A DNA stretch of 64,000 bases from Thiomicrorhabdus sp. (GCF_963677875.1 NZ_OY782565.1:310001-374000), one strand, 5' to 3'; positions 37,621 to 48,425 are shown, counted from the first letter of the stretch. The notes: a model not told the origin generated them from the sequence alone. Program-made: numbers and translations.

Positions 37621-38868
37621 TTATCTTTGAGTGTATAGATAGTTGATATCGTAACTGTAAGAATAGGACGTGCCTTGCGAATTGTAATTCATTGTGGCGC
37701 TGATATTTCCTTCGTTACCGCTGAATGAACAGCTGTTAACCTGCCACGAATATTCATTGCTGTTTTGTCCCTGTTGGAAATAGTCGTAGTTTTCTACCGA
37801 ACAAAATTCGTCACGAGAAGCCGGTTTAGGGATGTTTTCGATGGTTATGGTATTTTGGCTGCCACTGAAACTGGTAGTAATGGTCAAGTCGTAAATACCG
37901 GATGAACCGCCGGAGTTATTGCTTTCGGTATAATCCGGAATCGTATCGTTACCGTTTTTAAAAGCGGTGACCAGTTCGTCAAATGAAGCGTATTGACTGC
38001 TGGCTTCTATCGAAGCTGCAAGATCGTCAAGCACTTTATCCCACAGGTCGCCAATTGAGAATTTACCGCTCAGGAAGTTTCCGTCAGGTAAGGTGAAGCC
38101 TGCCGAAGTCAGTGCGGTTTTAAGATCGTCGATTGCTGTATCAAGCGCATTTTGGGCAATATTTATATCGCTGCCGTTAAACCATTGATTTGGATTTTGT
38201 GCAGTTGCTTTGGCAATCATTAATTGAGTCAGAGGAGTAATGTTCACGGTACCCTCAAGCGAGCTGAAGCTGGTAAGAGTCATGTTTCCGCTGGTGATGC
38301 TGAAGGCGCATGGAAAACTCGCGCTGGGGATTTTTCCGGACCAGGAACCGTTATTTCTGGTTGTTACCGAATATTCGAAACCGGAGCCGTTAGCACATTT
38401 TGCGGTGACTTGTGCGCCACTGATTGCTTTACCGATGGCTGCGGTTCCTCCAACGTTGCTGTCTTCTGCAAACTGACCTTTGAAAGTTGGAACCTGATTG
38501 GTCAGGTTTTTAGTATCCGATACATTGATTTCATTGAATGAGCCGTCGGATTTTGCTGATAGAACGTAGGCGTAATCACCGTTTTTCCATGTGATTTCGT
38601 TACTTTGATTATAGTCTTCGTTTGTTGGATTGGTGAGCGGTGTATTTGAATCGATGGTTAGAGAACTGTCACTGCCGATAATTACGGTGTAGAAGGTTCC
38701 ATCGCTCAAACCATCGACGTTTTCGCCGGAATACTTAAGAGTATATTGATTTTGTAACGATGCCGGAACGCTTACACCGCCGCCACTGTTCGAACTTGAG
38801 GAATCGTTGCAGGCCGTAAGGCTAAGCGTCAGTATTCCCAGCATGAATAAATTCAGTATCTGTTTCAT
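37621..38868 (-). CDS. Putative lipoprotein of unknown function
   Basis: A 415-residue protein with a clear lipoprotein signal: hydrophobic residues 5-18 and lipobox LTAC with Cys20, followed by a Ser/Asn/Gly-rich linker. A segment near residues 140-200 (GKAISGAQVTAKCANGSGFEYSV, in part) looks like a carboxypeptidase-regulatory or Ig-like beta domain; an alpha-helical segment (about 215-310) and a Cys-bearing C-terminal beta region follow. Asp at position +2 is absent (Asn at +2, Asp at +3), so outer-membrane sorting is likely. I do not recognise the family. Confidence 0.7.
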   Translation of the reverse strand: MKQILNLFMLGILTLSLTACNDSSSSNSGGGVSVPASLQNQYTLKYSGENVDGLSDGTFYTVIIGSDSSLTIDSNTPLTNPTNEDYNQSNEITWKNGDYAYVLSAKSDGSFNEINVSDTKNLTNQVPTFKGQFAEDSNVGGTAAIGKAISGAQVTAKCANGSGFEYSVTTRNNGSWSGKIPSASFPCAFSITSGNMTLTSFSSLEGTVNITPLTQLMIAKATAQNPNQWFNGSDINIAQNALDTAIDDLKTALTSAGFTLPDGNFLSGKFSIGDLWDKVLDDLAASIEASSQYASFDELVTAFKNGNDTIPDYTESNNSGGSSGIYDLTITTSFSGSQNTITIENIPKPASRDEFCSVENYDYFQQGQNSNEYSWQVNSCSFSGNEGNISATMNYNSQGTSYSYSYDINYLYTQR

Positions 38869-39005
38869 GTGATTTTCCTGCCTGATTATTGGTTTTTAAG
38901 CGAGGTATTTTGTTTTTTTCGCTTAGAAAAACATTCGTTGAATGTACGGCTTTAGAATAGGCTCGGAGGGAATTGTTCGGTATCCCCTGAACAGGGGGGA
39001 AAGTA

Positions 39006-39031
39006 AAAAGGCCCTGTTAAGGGCCTTTAAA
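39006..39031 (-). terminator. Intrinsic terminator of the small outer-membrane protein gene
   Basis: AAAGGCCCT, TAAC loop, AGGGCCTTTTT on the minus strand, 25 bases after the stop at 39055. The plus-strand side also carries a short A/T flank. Confidence 0.85.
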
Positions 39032-39054
39032 AAACATTCAAATATGAAAATGAA

Positions 39055-39777
39055 TCAGAAACGGAAGCCGGCTTTCAGGCTGTAGCTGTTTTGATCGCCG
39101 ATTCGGTTAGCCGAAACTGAAAGATCCATTACCATCAGATTCAAGTTGGCACCGGCAGAGAATTTTGTCAGGCTGACATCTTCGTCTTTCAGGGTAGCGG
39201 TATTTTTTGGATCGACGTTTGAGTAAACCATACCGACACTGGCAAACGGTGTCAGATTGGCAAAGCCTTTGGAAATGCCAAGATCAACACCTGCTCCGTG
39301 ATAATCAATCGCATCCATTCCGCTGGTTTGAGTGTAGTTTGCACTAAGGGAAATAGCGGGATAAAGTGCGCCGCCTTCAACGAGCGCGTAACGCAGTTCA
39401 CCTGTCAGGCTCGAAGCGTCGCTGTCGTCAAGTTGAGTGTATTCAATGCCGATATCCATACCGTAAGGCAGACCTTTGGTTGCATGAATGCTGTACAGGT
39501 AAAGATCATCTTTCTGCTTGTTTTGGTTAGACAGCTTGTAGTTGGTTTGGGCACGGGTTGCGGAAACGCCGATATCAAAACCAAGTACGCCTAACGGTTC
39601 GGCAGGTAAAGTCGTTCTGTGGCCGAAGATGCCAGTCAGGTTTTCGGAGAAATCTTTAAATTGCTCCTGAGTGACCAGGTTAATGGTATCGATGTTATTG
39701 TCGGCTTTAGCTTGAAAACTGACGGTCAATAACCCGGCAATCAAAGCGATGTTTAAACGATTTGTAAGCGGTTTCAT
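39055..39777 (-). CDS. Putative outer-membrane beta-barrel protein
   Basis: 240 residues from the ATG at 39777; a GTG four codons upstream is disfavoured because GGGG sits at ribosome-binding distance from the ATG. Signal peptide ends about residue 25 (FQAKA). The mature part shows regular alternating strands and ends in aromatic KAGFRF, a Bam-recognised C-terminus. It has the size of an 8-10-strand barrel. Function is unknown. It is 160 bases downstream of polA and is closed by its own terminator. Confidence 0.65.
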   Translation of the reverse strand: MKPLTNRLNIALIAGLLTVSFQAKADNNIDTINLVTQEQFKDFSENLTGIFGHRTTLPAEPLGVLGFDIGVSATRAQTNYKLSNQNKQKDDLYLYSIHATKGLPYGMDIGIEYTQLDDSDASSLTGELRYALVEGGALYPAISLSANYTQTSGMDAIDYHGAGVDLGISKGFANLTPFASVGMVYSNVDPKNTATLKDEDVSLTKFSAGANLNLMVMDLSVSANRIGDQNSYSLKAGFRF

Positions 39778-39937
39778 AAGTAGCCCCACGGATATAAACC
39801 CATGTTTAAGACACAGGAAAAGAATTTAAATTTGTGCATATTGTATGAAATATTTATGTAAACAGTAAGTTAAATCCCTGAATAGGCGGATCAAATTTTA
39901 TTTCGTTGCGATTAAACAACACTCATCGATATTCTTT

Positions 39938-42757
39938 TTAGTGGGCTTCGTCCCAATTCATGCCTTCGCCGATTTCGACAATCAATGGAACTTTTAATTC
40001 CAGAGCCTGTTCCATCAAAGGCTTGATTTTTTCTCGTGCGGCTTGAACATCCTGCTCGGCCACTTCAAACACCAGTTCATCGTGAACCTGCATAATCATT
40101 TTAATGTCCAGATCGGTCGATTGAAGCCATTGATCGATGCGGATCATTGCCGTTTTAATAATGTCTGCGGCGGTTCCCTGCATCGGGGCATTGATGGCGG
40201 TTCGTTCGGCATATTGACGCAGTTGACCGTTTTTGGCGTTGATATCGGGAAGGTAAAGACGACGTCCTTTCAATGTCTGGACATAGCCTTTTTCCTTGGC
40301 AAGCTGTTTGGTTTCTTCCATATAACGCAGAACGCCGGGATAACGGGCAAAATAGAGATTAATGTACTCTTGTGCGATGGGTCGCGAAACATTCAACTGG
40401 TTGGCGAGACCGAAGGCTGACATGCCGTAGATGAGTCCGAAATTAACCGCTTTGGCACTGCGTCTTTGTTCCGCAGTAACCGCTTGTAGATCAACGTCAA
40501 AAATCTCTGCCGCAGTCGCCTTATGAATATCTTTTCCCTGTGCAAAAGCGTTCAGTAAACCTTCGTCGTCAGACAGGTGCGCCATAATCCGCAATTCGAT
40601 TTGCGAATAGTCGGCGGCAAGTAATTTATAACCTGGATTTGGGATAAATGCCTGACGAATACGACGGCCTTCTGTGGAACGGATTGGAATATTCTGCAGG
40701 TTCGGGTCGGTTGAGGACAGGCGTCCGGTTGAAGCAACGGCCTGCTGGTATGAGGTGTGAATTCGACCGGTCGAGTCTTCTATCTGTTTAGGCAGAGAGT
40801 CCGTATAGGTTGATTTCAGTTTGGCCAGGCTGCGATATTGCAAAATAAGGTTTGGCATTTCGTGACCGCGTTCGGCAAGTTCAACCAATACCGGCTCGGC
40901 AGTGGATGGCTGGCCTTTTGGTGTTTTTTTAATGATCGGCAACCCAAGGTTTTCGAAGAGGATGACTTGTAACTGCTTGGAGGAGTTAAGATTAAAAACT
41001 TCTCCGGCCAGTTCGTGAGCCAAAGCTTCCAGTTCGGTAAGTTTTTGCTGAATTTCTTTGCTTTGTCCGGCAAGCATATCGCTGTCGATCAAAACGCCGT
41101 TGCGTTCCATTTTTGCTAAAACCGGCATCAGTGGCATCTCAATGTTTTCAAACACTTCCTGAAGCGGTTCTTCTTGCTGCAGTTGTGGCCAGAGAGTCTG
41201 ATGTAACTGCAAGGTAATATCGGCGTCTTCCGCGGCGTAATGGGCGGCGTTTTCCAGTTCAATCTGATTAAAAGTGAGCTGTTTTTTACCTTTACCGGCG
41301 ATTTCTTCGAAATGAGTGGTGCGGTAATTGAGATATTTTAATGCCAGATCATCCATATTGTGCCGGGTTGCGACACTGTTCAGGCAGTAAGATTCGAGCA
41401 TGGTATCAAACTGCATACCTTGCATGTCGATATTGTGATTTTTCAAGACGTGCCAGTCGTATTTCAGGTTTTGTCCGCATTTGGCTTGGTTCGGATCTTC
41501 CAGAATCGGTTTGAAAAGCTGCAATACGCGATCGCGGTCGAGTTGCGCTGGCGCTCCTTCGTAATCGTGTGCCAGTGGGATGTAGCAGGCGAGGTTTTGC
41601 TGTTTGTCGTTGTCTCTGACAGCCAGGCACAAACCAACGACCCGGGCTTCGAAATGATTCAGAGAAGTGGTTTCCGTATCGATGGCAAACAGTTTGCTGT
41701 CTGCGACGAGTTTCAGCCAGTTTTGCAGAGCGGTTTCGTCAAGTACGGTTTCGTATTCGGTGGATTGTCCGTTTGCAGGTACTGTCGGTGCGGGGGCGGA
41801 GACTGTGTTGCCGTTTTTTTTCTGAACCGTCTGACTGTGGGCTCTGGCGCCGTTGGATTTGGAAAAGGGAACTTCGCCTTTCATGATCTGCCCAAGCCAG
41901 CTACGCAGTTCATATTCTGTAAAAAGTTCACGAAGTTTTTCCATATCTGCCGGATGGCGGTTGATGTCTTCGAGGCCGATCGGCAGATCACAGTCGAGTT
42001 TGATGGTCGTCAATTCGCGGGACAACTTGAGTTGATCAAGATTGTTGCGCAGATTTTCGCCGATTTTTCCGGTAATCATTGAAGCATTTTCAACCAGGTT
42101 ATCGATATTGCCGAAGGCCTGCAACCATTTCACCGCGGTTTTCGGCCCGCATTTTGGAATACCTGGAATATTGTCTGCGGTATCGCCGACCAGAGCCAGA
42201 TAATCGATGATCTGATCGGGGCGTACGCCGAATTTTTCCATAACCTGATCCGGTGTCGACAAGGTGTCGTTCATGGTATTGATCAAGGTAACGTGTTCAT
42301 TGACCAGCTGCGCCATATCTTTATCGCCGGTAGAGATCAGAGTATCGTGCTGACAAAGAGTGGCCTGATGAGCAAGTGTTCCCATTACGTCATCCGCTTC
42401 GACACCGTCGATGACCAGCAACGGTAAACCGAGCGCCTTGACGATTTCATGGATCGGTTCAATCTGCGAACTCAGTTCTTCGGGCATTGGTGGCCGATGG
42501 GATTTGTATTCGGCATACATATCATGGCGGAAAGTTTTACCTTTGGCGTCAAAAATGACGGCCATTTTTTCAGGCTGATATTGCTCCAGTAATTTACCGA
42601 GCATATTGATGACCCCGAAAATCGCTCCGGTCGCCTGGCCCTTGGAGTTGGACAGCGGAGGCATGGCGTGGAAAGCTCTAAACAGGTACGAAGAGCCGTC
42701 TACAAGGATGAAGGGGCTGTTCGGGTTGAAGTCGATTTGCGTATTGGAATCAGTCAT
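39938..42757 (-). CDS. polA: DNA polymerase I
   Basis: A 939-residue, full three-domain enzyme: 5'-nuclease domain (residues 1-295, VEADDVMGTLA and the metal-binding GDTADNIPGIPKCGPKTA), 3'-5' exonuclease with intact FAIDTETTSLN (about residues 363-373), and family A polymerase with motif A DYSQIELRIMAHLS, motif B RRSAKAVNFGLIYGMSAFG and motif C QVHDELVFEV. It fills gaps and removes Okazaki primers. It is divergent from thrB with 62 bases between the starts. Confidence 0.97.
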   Translation of the reverse strand: MTDSNTQIDFNPNSPFILVDGSSYLFRAFHAMPPLSNSKGQATGAIFGVINMLGKLLEQYQPEKMAVIFDAKGKTFRHDMYAEYKSHRPPMPEELSSQIEPIHEIVKALGLPLLVIDGVEADDVMGTLAHQATLCQHDTLISTGDKDMAQLVNEHVTLINTMNDTLSTPDQVMEKFGVRPDQIIDYLALVGDTADNIPGIPKCGPKTAVKWLQAFGNIDNLVENASMITGKIGENLRNNLDQLKLSRELTTIKLDCDLPIGLEDINRHPADMEKLRELFTEYELRSWLGQIMKGEVPFSKSNGARAHSQTVQKKNGNTVSAPAPTVPANGQSTEYETVLDETALQNWLKLVADSKLFAIDTETTSLNHFEARVVGLCLAVRDNDKQQNLACYIPLAHDYEGAPAQLDRDRVLQLFKPILEDPNQAKCGQNLKYDWHVLKNHNIDMQGMQFDTMLESYCLNSVATRHNMDDLALKYLNYRTTHFEEIAGKGKKQLTFNQIELENAAHYAAEDADITLQLHQTLWPQLQQEEPLQEVFENIEMPLMPVLAKMERNGVLIDSDMLAGQSKEIQQKLTELEALAHELAGEVFNLNSSKQLQVILFENLGLPIIKKTPKGQPSTAEPVLVELAERGHEMPNLILQYRSLAKLKSTYTDSLPKQIEDSTGRIHTSYQQAVASTGRLSSTDPNLQNIPIRSTEGRRIRQAFIPNPGYKLLAADYSQIELRIMAHLSDDEGLLNAFAQGKDIHKATAAEIFDVDLQAVTAEQRRSAKAVNFGLIYGMSAFGLANQLNVSRPIAQEYINLYFARYPGVLRYMEETKQLAKEKGYVQTLKGRRLYLPDINAKNGQLRQYAERTAINAPMQGTAADIIKTAMIRIDQWLQSTDLDIKMIMQVHDELVFEVAEQDVQAAREKIKPLMEQALELKVPLIVEIGEGMNWDEAH

Positions 42758-42819
42758 TACAAGGCTCGGTTGTGGTAAAATTTGCCGAATTATTTTACCG
42801 AATAAAGAGAATATACTCT

Positions 42820-43767
42820 ATGTCTGTCTATACCGTCGTTTCGCAGAGCGAATTGGTTGAATTTCTAAATGATTACGATGTCGGAACTTTGCATTCATTC
42901 GAAGGCATCAGTGCCGGAATCGAGAACACCAACTACTTTGTGAATACCGAGCGCGATGGTAATCAGCAACAATTTGTTTTGACGATTTTTGAACACCATA
43001 CGTTCGACGAGTTGCCATATTTTCTGAATATCATGGCGTTTATGGCGGAACATAAAATCCCGACAGCGCATCCGATTCAAACACTGTCGAATGGTTATTT
43101 GAAAGAATTGAAAGGTAAGCCGGCAGCATTGGTCGAGCGTTTGAAAGGCGGAGGTGTGGAGCAGCCATCGTTAAAGCAGTGTGAGGTAATGGGGGAGCAA
43201 CTGGCGAGATTCCATCTGGCCGGTCAGGATTTTAGCGGTTTTCGCCAGAACGATCGCGGACTCGATTGGATGAAAACAACGCTGGCTCTGATAAATGACT
43301 TTTTTGATGCCGAGCAGAAACAAATGGTTAAAGAAGAGTTTGCGTTACAGTCGAAAATCGACTGGCATGCGTTACCGCAGGGCGTGATTCATGCCGATCT
43401 TTTCTGTGATAATGCGTTGTTTTCCGGTGATGAATTGTCGGGGATTATCGATCTTTACTATGCCTGTAATTCAGTTCTTCTCTATGACTTGGCGGTAATG
43501 GTCAATGATTGGTGTCGAATTAATACACCCGATCCGCAGGACATTGAATTCGATCAGCAAAAAGTGGCGGCGATGATGGAAGCTTATCAATCGGTCAGAC
43601 CGCTTAATGACTTAGAACAACCCGCCTGGAATGCCGCTTTGCGTTTAGCGGCATTGCGCTTTTTCATGTCCCGTTCCAAGGATAAATATTTGCCTCGCGA
43701 AGGGGAGATGACGCAAATTAAGGATCCGGCGGTGTTTGAACGCATTTTGCAAATTCATCGCAGCTAA
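42820..43767 (+). CDS. thrB: Homoserine kinase (ThrB, APH-like type)
   Basis: 315 residues from the ATG at 42820, with AAAGAGA upstream. It is of the aminoglycoside-phosphotransferase fold rather than GHMP: the catalytic loop GVIHADLFCDNALF (about residues 186-199) and the metal Asp in GIIDLYYACN. It opens VYTVVSQSELVEFLNDYDVG, as the proteobacterial ThrB2 family does. It phosphorylates homoserine on the way to threonine. tsaC follows after 21 bases. Confidence 0.93.
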   Translation: MSVYTVVSQSELVEFLNDYDVGTLHSFEGISAGIENTNYFVNTERDGNQQQFVLTIFEHHTFDELPYFLNIMAFMAEHKIPTAHPIQTLSNGYLKELKGKPAALVERLKGGGVEQPSLKQCEVMGEQLARFHLAGQDFSGFRQNDRGLDWMKTTLALINDFFDAEQKQMVKEEFALQSKIDWHALPQGVIHADLFCDNALFSGDELSGIIDLYYACNSVLLYDLAVMVNDWCRINTPDPQDIEFDQQKVAAMMEAYQSVRPLNDLEQPAWNAALRLAALRFFMSRSKDKYLPREGEMTQIKDPAVFERILQIHRS

Positions 43768-43788
43768 GAATTCTCTCCGGCGGCAAAC

Positions 43789-44355
43789 TTGACCCAAGCT
43801 CAAAACCCATACCTGAATTCCATAGAGTTGGCAGTAAAGCGTTTACGTGAAGGCGAGGTGATTGCTTATCCGACCGAAGCGGTGTACGGATTAGGTTGCG
43901 ATCCGTTCAATTTTTCAGCGGTTGAGAAAGTGTTTCACGTGAAACGGCGGCCGATCGATAAAGGGTTGATTCTGGTAGCGGCGTCGGTCGAACAGATTTT
44001 CGATTATGTCGAATTACAGGGAATGTCCTGGGAGAAAGATGTTCTGGCGAGCTGGCCCGGTCCGGTAACCTGGGTTCTTCCGGTGAAGGAGGGGATTCCT
44101 GAGTGGATTAGTGGCGGAAGGAAGACATTGGCAATCCGTGTGTCGGCGCATCCTATGGTTCAAGAGTTATGTTCGCAATTCGGTAAGCCAATTGTTTCTA
44201 CCAGTGCTAATCTGACTTCGCAACCACCGGCGAAATCATGCGATGAGATTGTACAGGTTTTCGAGGATCAGGTTTTTTGTGTGCCGGGCGAGCTTGGCAA
44301 TTTATCCAAACCGACCCGGATTATCGATGCGCAAAGTGGAACGGTTTTGCGCTAG
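43789..44355 (+). CDS. tsaC: Threonylcarbamoyl-AMP synthase TsaC
   Basis: A 188-residue YrdC-domain protein; it makes threonylcarbamoyl-AMP for the t6A37 modification of ANN-decoding tRNAs. Signatures: YPTEAVYGLGCDP (about residues 27-39), KRRPIDKGLI (about 52-61, KxR nucleotide site), SGGRKTLAIRVSAHP and VSTSANLTSQPP. The only start that gives a full N-terminus is TTG at 43789; no in-frame ATG precedes the domain. It shares a likely transcript with thrB and converges on the M48 protease gene. Confidence 0.93.
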   Translation: MTQAQNPYLNSIELAVKRLREGEVIAYPTEAVYGLGCDPFNFSAVEKVFHVKRRPIDKGLILVAASVEQIFDYVELQGMSWEKDVLASWPGPVTWVLPVKEGIPEWISGGRKTLAIRVSAHPMVQELCSQFGKPIVSTSANLTSQPPAKSCDEIVQVFEDQVFCVPGELGNLSKPTRIIDAQSGTVLR

Positions 44356-44361
44356 AAGTTT

Positions 44362-45171
44362 TTAACGTCTGGCTGCCAAATACAACGGTTCGACTTTTTT
44401 GGCGTATTTCTGTAAATCTTTGATACGTGTGCTGTGCGAAGGGTGAGTACTGAGAAGTTCCGGCGTACTGCCGCCCTGAGTCGCCTTATCCATTTTCTGC
44501 CATAGAGAGATCGCGGCGTAAGGATTGTAGCCCGCGCGGGCCGCCAGCTCGACACCCATTCGATCGGCTTCGGTTTCGTGGGTGCGGCTGTTCGGTAAGG
44601 TTAAGGTCACCTTCAACGCCATCGAACTCAAATCCATCCCGACTTTGCCCATGCCGGTCACCGCTCCCAGCACTGAAAGACCGGTTTGTGTCAGTGCCTG
44701 CTCAGATGCCCTTTCACGCCCGTGTTCACGTAAAGCATGAGCAATTTCATGTCCCATAATGGCGGCGATTTCATCGTCAGTCAGGCTTAATTTGTTGATG
44801 ATCCCGGTATAAAAAGCAATTTTGCCGCCAGGCATGCACCAGGCGTTCATCTGATCCGATTTGAGGACATTCACTTCCCATTTCCATTTCGGTGCGTCGC
44901 TACGGAATACGGCGGTTTGCGGAATGATTCGATTGGCAATACGACGCACACGGTTAGTCATGGCGACATCAACATTCAATTGATGCTTCTCTTTGGCTTC
45001 GCCAATGACCTGGGCGTAAGCCTTGGCACCGCCTTCGACCATCTGCTGTTCGGAAACCAGCAACAGTTGTTGCCGTTTAATACCGACGGTTCCTTGCTTG
45101 GTACTGGTTGTGGTGCAGGCACCTAGAGAGAAAGTGGAGAAAATCAGAAAAATTAAAAGCGACTTTTTCAT
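44362..45171 (-). CDS. M48-family metalloprotease, lipoprotein
   Basis: A 269-residue protein with a lipoprotein signal (lipobox LGAC, Cys19, followed by Thr-rich residues). The zinc motif HEIAH lies near residue 140, with the third ligand region ETEADRMGVELAARAGYNP near residue 200. It resembles LoiP/YcaL/BepA-like periplasmic proteases that police outer-membrane protein assembly, without the TPR domain of BepA. It is 5 bases downstream of the DUF4197 gene. Confidence 0.9.
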   Translation of the reverse strand: MKKSLLIFLIFSTFSLGACTTTSTKQGTVGIKRQQLLLVSEQQMVEGGAKAYAQVIGEAKEKHQLNVDVAMTNRVRRIANRIIPQTAVFRSDAPKWKWEVNVLKSDQMNAWCMPGGKIAFYTGIINKLSLTDDEIAAIMGHEIAHALREHGRERASEQALTQTGLSVLGAVTGMGKVGMDLSSMALKVTLTLPNSRTHETEADRMGVELAARAGYNPYAAISLWQKMDKATQGGSTPELLSTHPSHSTRIKDLQKYAKKVEPLYLAARR

Positions 45172-45176
45172 TTTGC

Positions 45177-45950
45177 TTATCCTTTCGACGAGCTAAACAC
45201 TTTTTTTAGAAGTTCAGTGGATTGTTTCATCGGGTCTTTGCGGATTTCCGCCTCGGTTTTCGCCAGATAGTAAAACAATCCGTCGATGCTTTCGCCAACG
45301 ACATGTTGCTGCAGATCGGCATGAATATCCGGAACGAAAGGTTGGTTTTTGTAATTAGCGATCAAACGGTCATAAGCTTGTAAAGCGCCGACTTTGGACA
45401 GTGATTGTTCAATAATTGGAGTAAACTCACTGCGCAGTTTATCGATGGTTTTACTTTTCAGATATTGGGTTGCCGAGTCGTTGCTCCCCTGATAAATACG
45501 TTGAACGTCGTCGAAACTGAGATTCTGAATGGCGCCGATAAAGAGGTCTTTTGCCTTAGGAGCCGCCAGCTCTGCGGCACGGTTGATTTTCAGTTCGACA
45601 TCGTCAAGCAATCCGCCCTGACCATACTTTTCCAGAATGGATTTAACAGGTTTCAGGCCGGAAGGCAGGTCGATATGGATTTGCGGATCTTTATTAAAGG
45701 CATCTAAGGTGCTGAGTTGTTTTACAACTTCTTCGGAGCCGATAGAAAGCGCTTGTTTGAAGGCTTTCTGGAGTTCTTCATTGGAGAAGGCGCTACTATA
45801 GTCCGTGCCGGATTCGCTGCTTTTCTGCTCTTCTTTATAGGTGTTGTAGGCTTCAAGGCCTTTTTCCCACCAGCTGGCATTGGCTGAAAGGCTGACGATG
45901 ACCGCGAAACATGCGACAGTGAATTTTAAAAATTGTTGTTTAAAGGTCAT
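45177..45950 (-). CDS. DUF4197 periplasmic protein
   Basis: A 257-residue protein with a signal peptide (hydrophobic residues 8-24, cut after ANA). The mature helical protein matches DUF4197 in its motifs: LQKAFKQALSIGSEEVVKQLS (opening block), IHIDLPSGLKPVKSILEKYGQGGLLDDVELKINRAAE region, and VVGESIDGLFYYLAKTEAEIRKDP near the end. No function is known; pairing with an outer-membrane-quality-control-type protease hints at an envelope role (inference). It is divergent from hemF. Confidence 0.87.
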   Translation of the reverse strand: MTFKQQFLKFTVACFAVIVSLSANASWWEKGLEAYNTYKEEQKSSESGTDYSSAFSNEELQKAFKQALSIGSEEVVKQLSTLDAFNKDPQIHIDLPSGLKPVKSILEKYGQGGLLDDVELKINRAAELAAPKAKDLFIGAIQNLSFDDVQRIYQGSNDSATQYLKSKTIDKLRSEFTPIIEQSLSKVGALQAYDRLIANYKNQPFVPDIHADLQQHVVGESIDGLFYYLAKTEAEIRKDPMKQSTELLKKVFSSSKG

Positions 45951-46102
45951 TTTGAATTCCGTCCTCTGGATATCCGGAAATAATGGCTAATAGTGTATCA
46001 AAGCCGAACCGGCTTGTTGCATTCTTCCATGCGTCAAATATTTCCGGGGTTTGAGAGAGTAATTGATAGAATAGGCCGATAAAATTCAAAAGATTCGTAT
46101 GA

Positions 46103-47062
<960 letters not shown>

Positions 47063-47081
47063 ATTATCGGAAGGTTTTTGC

Positions 47082-48020
47082 ATGCAGCTTTTGTTTAAGA
47101 AGCTATGGCGTTTTCTGGCAATTCATCCGATTGGTGCCGGGCATGATGAGAAGTTGATCTCGACTATTGGCGGGTTTCTGGCAATTTTTCTGATTCTTCT
47201 GGTAAATCATCTGTTGCTGGCCATGCCGTTGAATGTTGGCATTATCGCTTCGATGGGGGCTTCGGCGGTATTGTTGTTTGCTCTGCCCAAAGGTCCTTTA
47301 TCTCAACCCTGGTCTCTGATCGGCGGTCAGATCGGTTCGGCTTTCGTCGGAGTCACATGTGCCTTGTACATTGATGATCCGATTGTGGCTGCTTCGGCGG
47401 CGGTGGCGTTATCGATTGCATGGATGTATTACGCTCGTTGTCTGCACCCGCCGGGAGGCGCAACGGCATTGAGTGCGGTTCTTGGTTTTGAAGCAAGTCA
47501 TTCCCTCAGTTATCAATTTGTACTGACGCCGGTGGCACTGGATGTCGCCATTCTGCTGGTTGTAGCCGTGGTTTTTAACCGTTTGTTCGAATGGAGAGCC
47601 TATCCGAATATTCCGCCTGTCGCCGAGACATCAGACTCAAGCAAGCATTTCTCTCATCAGGACTTTATTCAGGTTCTTGGTCAGATCGATGCGTTTGTTG
47701 ATATTAATGAAAACGATCTATTGAGAATTTTCGAACTGGCAGGCATGCACAAAACGCTTCCGGGAATGGAAAATGCAGATGTCCGTCTCGGAGGGATCTA
47801 CTCCAACGGTTCTATGGGAAAGGATTGGAGCCTGCGGCAGATTGTTGACGAATCCCCGGATGCGGACCCCGGGAAGGATTTTGTCATCTTTCGCCAGGTT
47901 GCCGGATCGCAGAAAAAACAGACCGATTGTGTGACCCGCGCCGAGTTTGCTTCCTGGGCGGCATTTGAAGTTGAGTTTGATCAAGGAGTGTGGCGAAAAC
48001 GTCACAAAGAAAAAGGGTAA
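47082..48020 (+). CDS. HPP-family integral membrane protein with a non-CBS C-terminal domain
   Basis: A 312-residue protein. The first 170 residues hold four to five membrane helices of the HPP family, including the signature LHPPGGATALSAV (about residues 126-138). HPP proteins of plants and cyanobacteria transport nitrite. Here the C-terminal 130 residues are soluble and do not show the CBS pair often fused to this family; I do not recognise the domain. Transport substrate is unknown. It overlaps no gene; hslR begins 11 bases later. Confidence 0.8.
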   Translation: MQLLFKKLWRFLAIHPIGAGHDEKLISTIGGFLAIFLILLVNHLLLAMPLNVGIIASMGASAVLLFALPKGPLSQPWSLIGGQIGSAFVGVTCALYIDDPIVAASAAVALSIAWMYYARCLHPPGGATALSAVLGFEASHSLSYQFVLTPVALDVAILLVVAVVFNRLFEWRAYPNIPPVAETSDSSKHFSHQDFIQVLGQIDAFVDINENDLLRIFELAGMHKTLPGMENADVRLGGIYSNGSMGKDWSLRQIVDESPDADPGKDFVIFRQVAGSQKKQTDCVTRAEFASWAAFEVEFDQGVWRKRHKEKG

Positions 48021-48031
48021 TTAGTGCTATT

Positions 48032-48400
48032 ATGGAAAAAATTCGCATAGACAAATGGCTATGGGCGGCGCGTTTTTTTAAGACTCGCGGCGTTGCTCTG
48101 GATGCGGTAAAAGGCGGAAAGGTCGAACTAAACGGCATTAAACCCAAACCGAGTAAAACGGTGTCGATTGGAGACAAGCTGAAAATTACCCAACCGCACC
48201 GTTTGATTGATATTGAAGTCGTCCAGTTAAGCGATAAACGCGGTAATGCGCAAACCGCACAGCAGCTCTACAGCATAAATAACGAAATTCTAAATCAGAA
48301 CAAACCGTCAGCTGAAAATGCTGTAATCGGTTACAGAGACAAGGGAAGCGGGCGGCCTACAAAACGGGATCGCCGCAAAATAGACGCATTTAAATTTTAA
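48032..48400 (+). CDS. hslR: Ribosome-associated heat-shock protein Hsp15 (S4 domain)
   Basis: 122 residues from the ATG at 48032; an upstream in-frame GTG-type extension would run into the HPP gene. The S4 RNA-binding domain opens IRIDKWLWAARFFKTRG, followed by GGKVELNGIKPKPSKTV, and the tail is basic (GRPTKRDRRKIDAFKF). Hsp15 recycles stalled 50S subunits carrying peptidyl-tRNA after heat stress. It is probably in one transcript with hemF and the HPP gene. Confidence 0.9.
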   Translation: MEKIRIDKWLWAARFFKTRGVALDAVKGGKVELNGIKPKPSKTVSIGDKLKITQPHRLIDIEVVQLSDKRGNAQTAQQLYSINNEILNQNKPSAENAVIGYRDKGSGRPTKRDRRKIDAFKF

Positions 48401-48425
48401 ATTGGTTTTTTCAGGAGTGATGAAA

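Noticed and set aside
38983-39000. TCCCC/GGGGA hairpin upstream of the lipoprotein gene
   Set aside because: Short 5-bp stem with no T-tract on either strand; could be chance.
41360-42082. 240-residue plus-strand frame opposite polA
   Set aside because: Antisense to polA in the exonuclease region; composition is that of a complementary strand.
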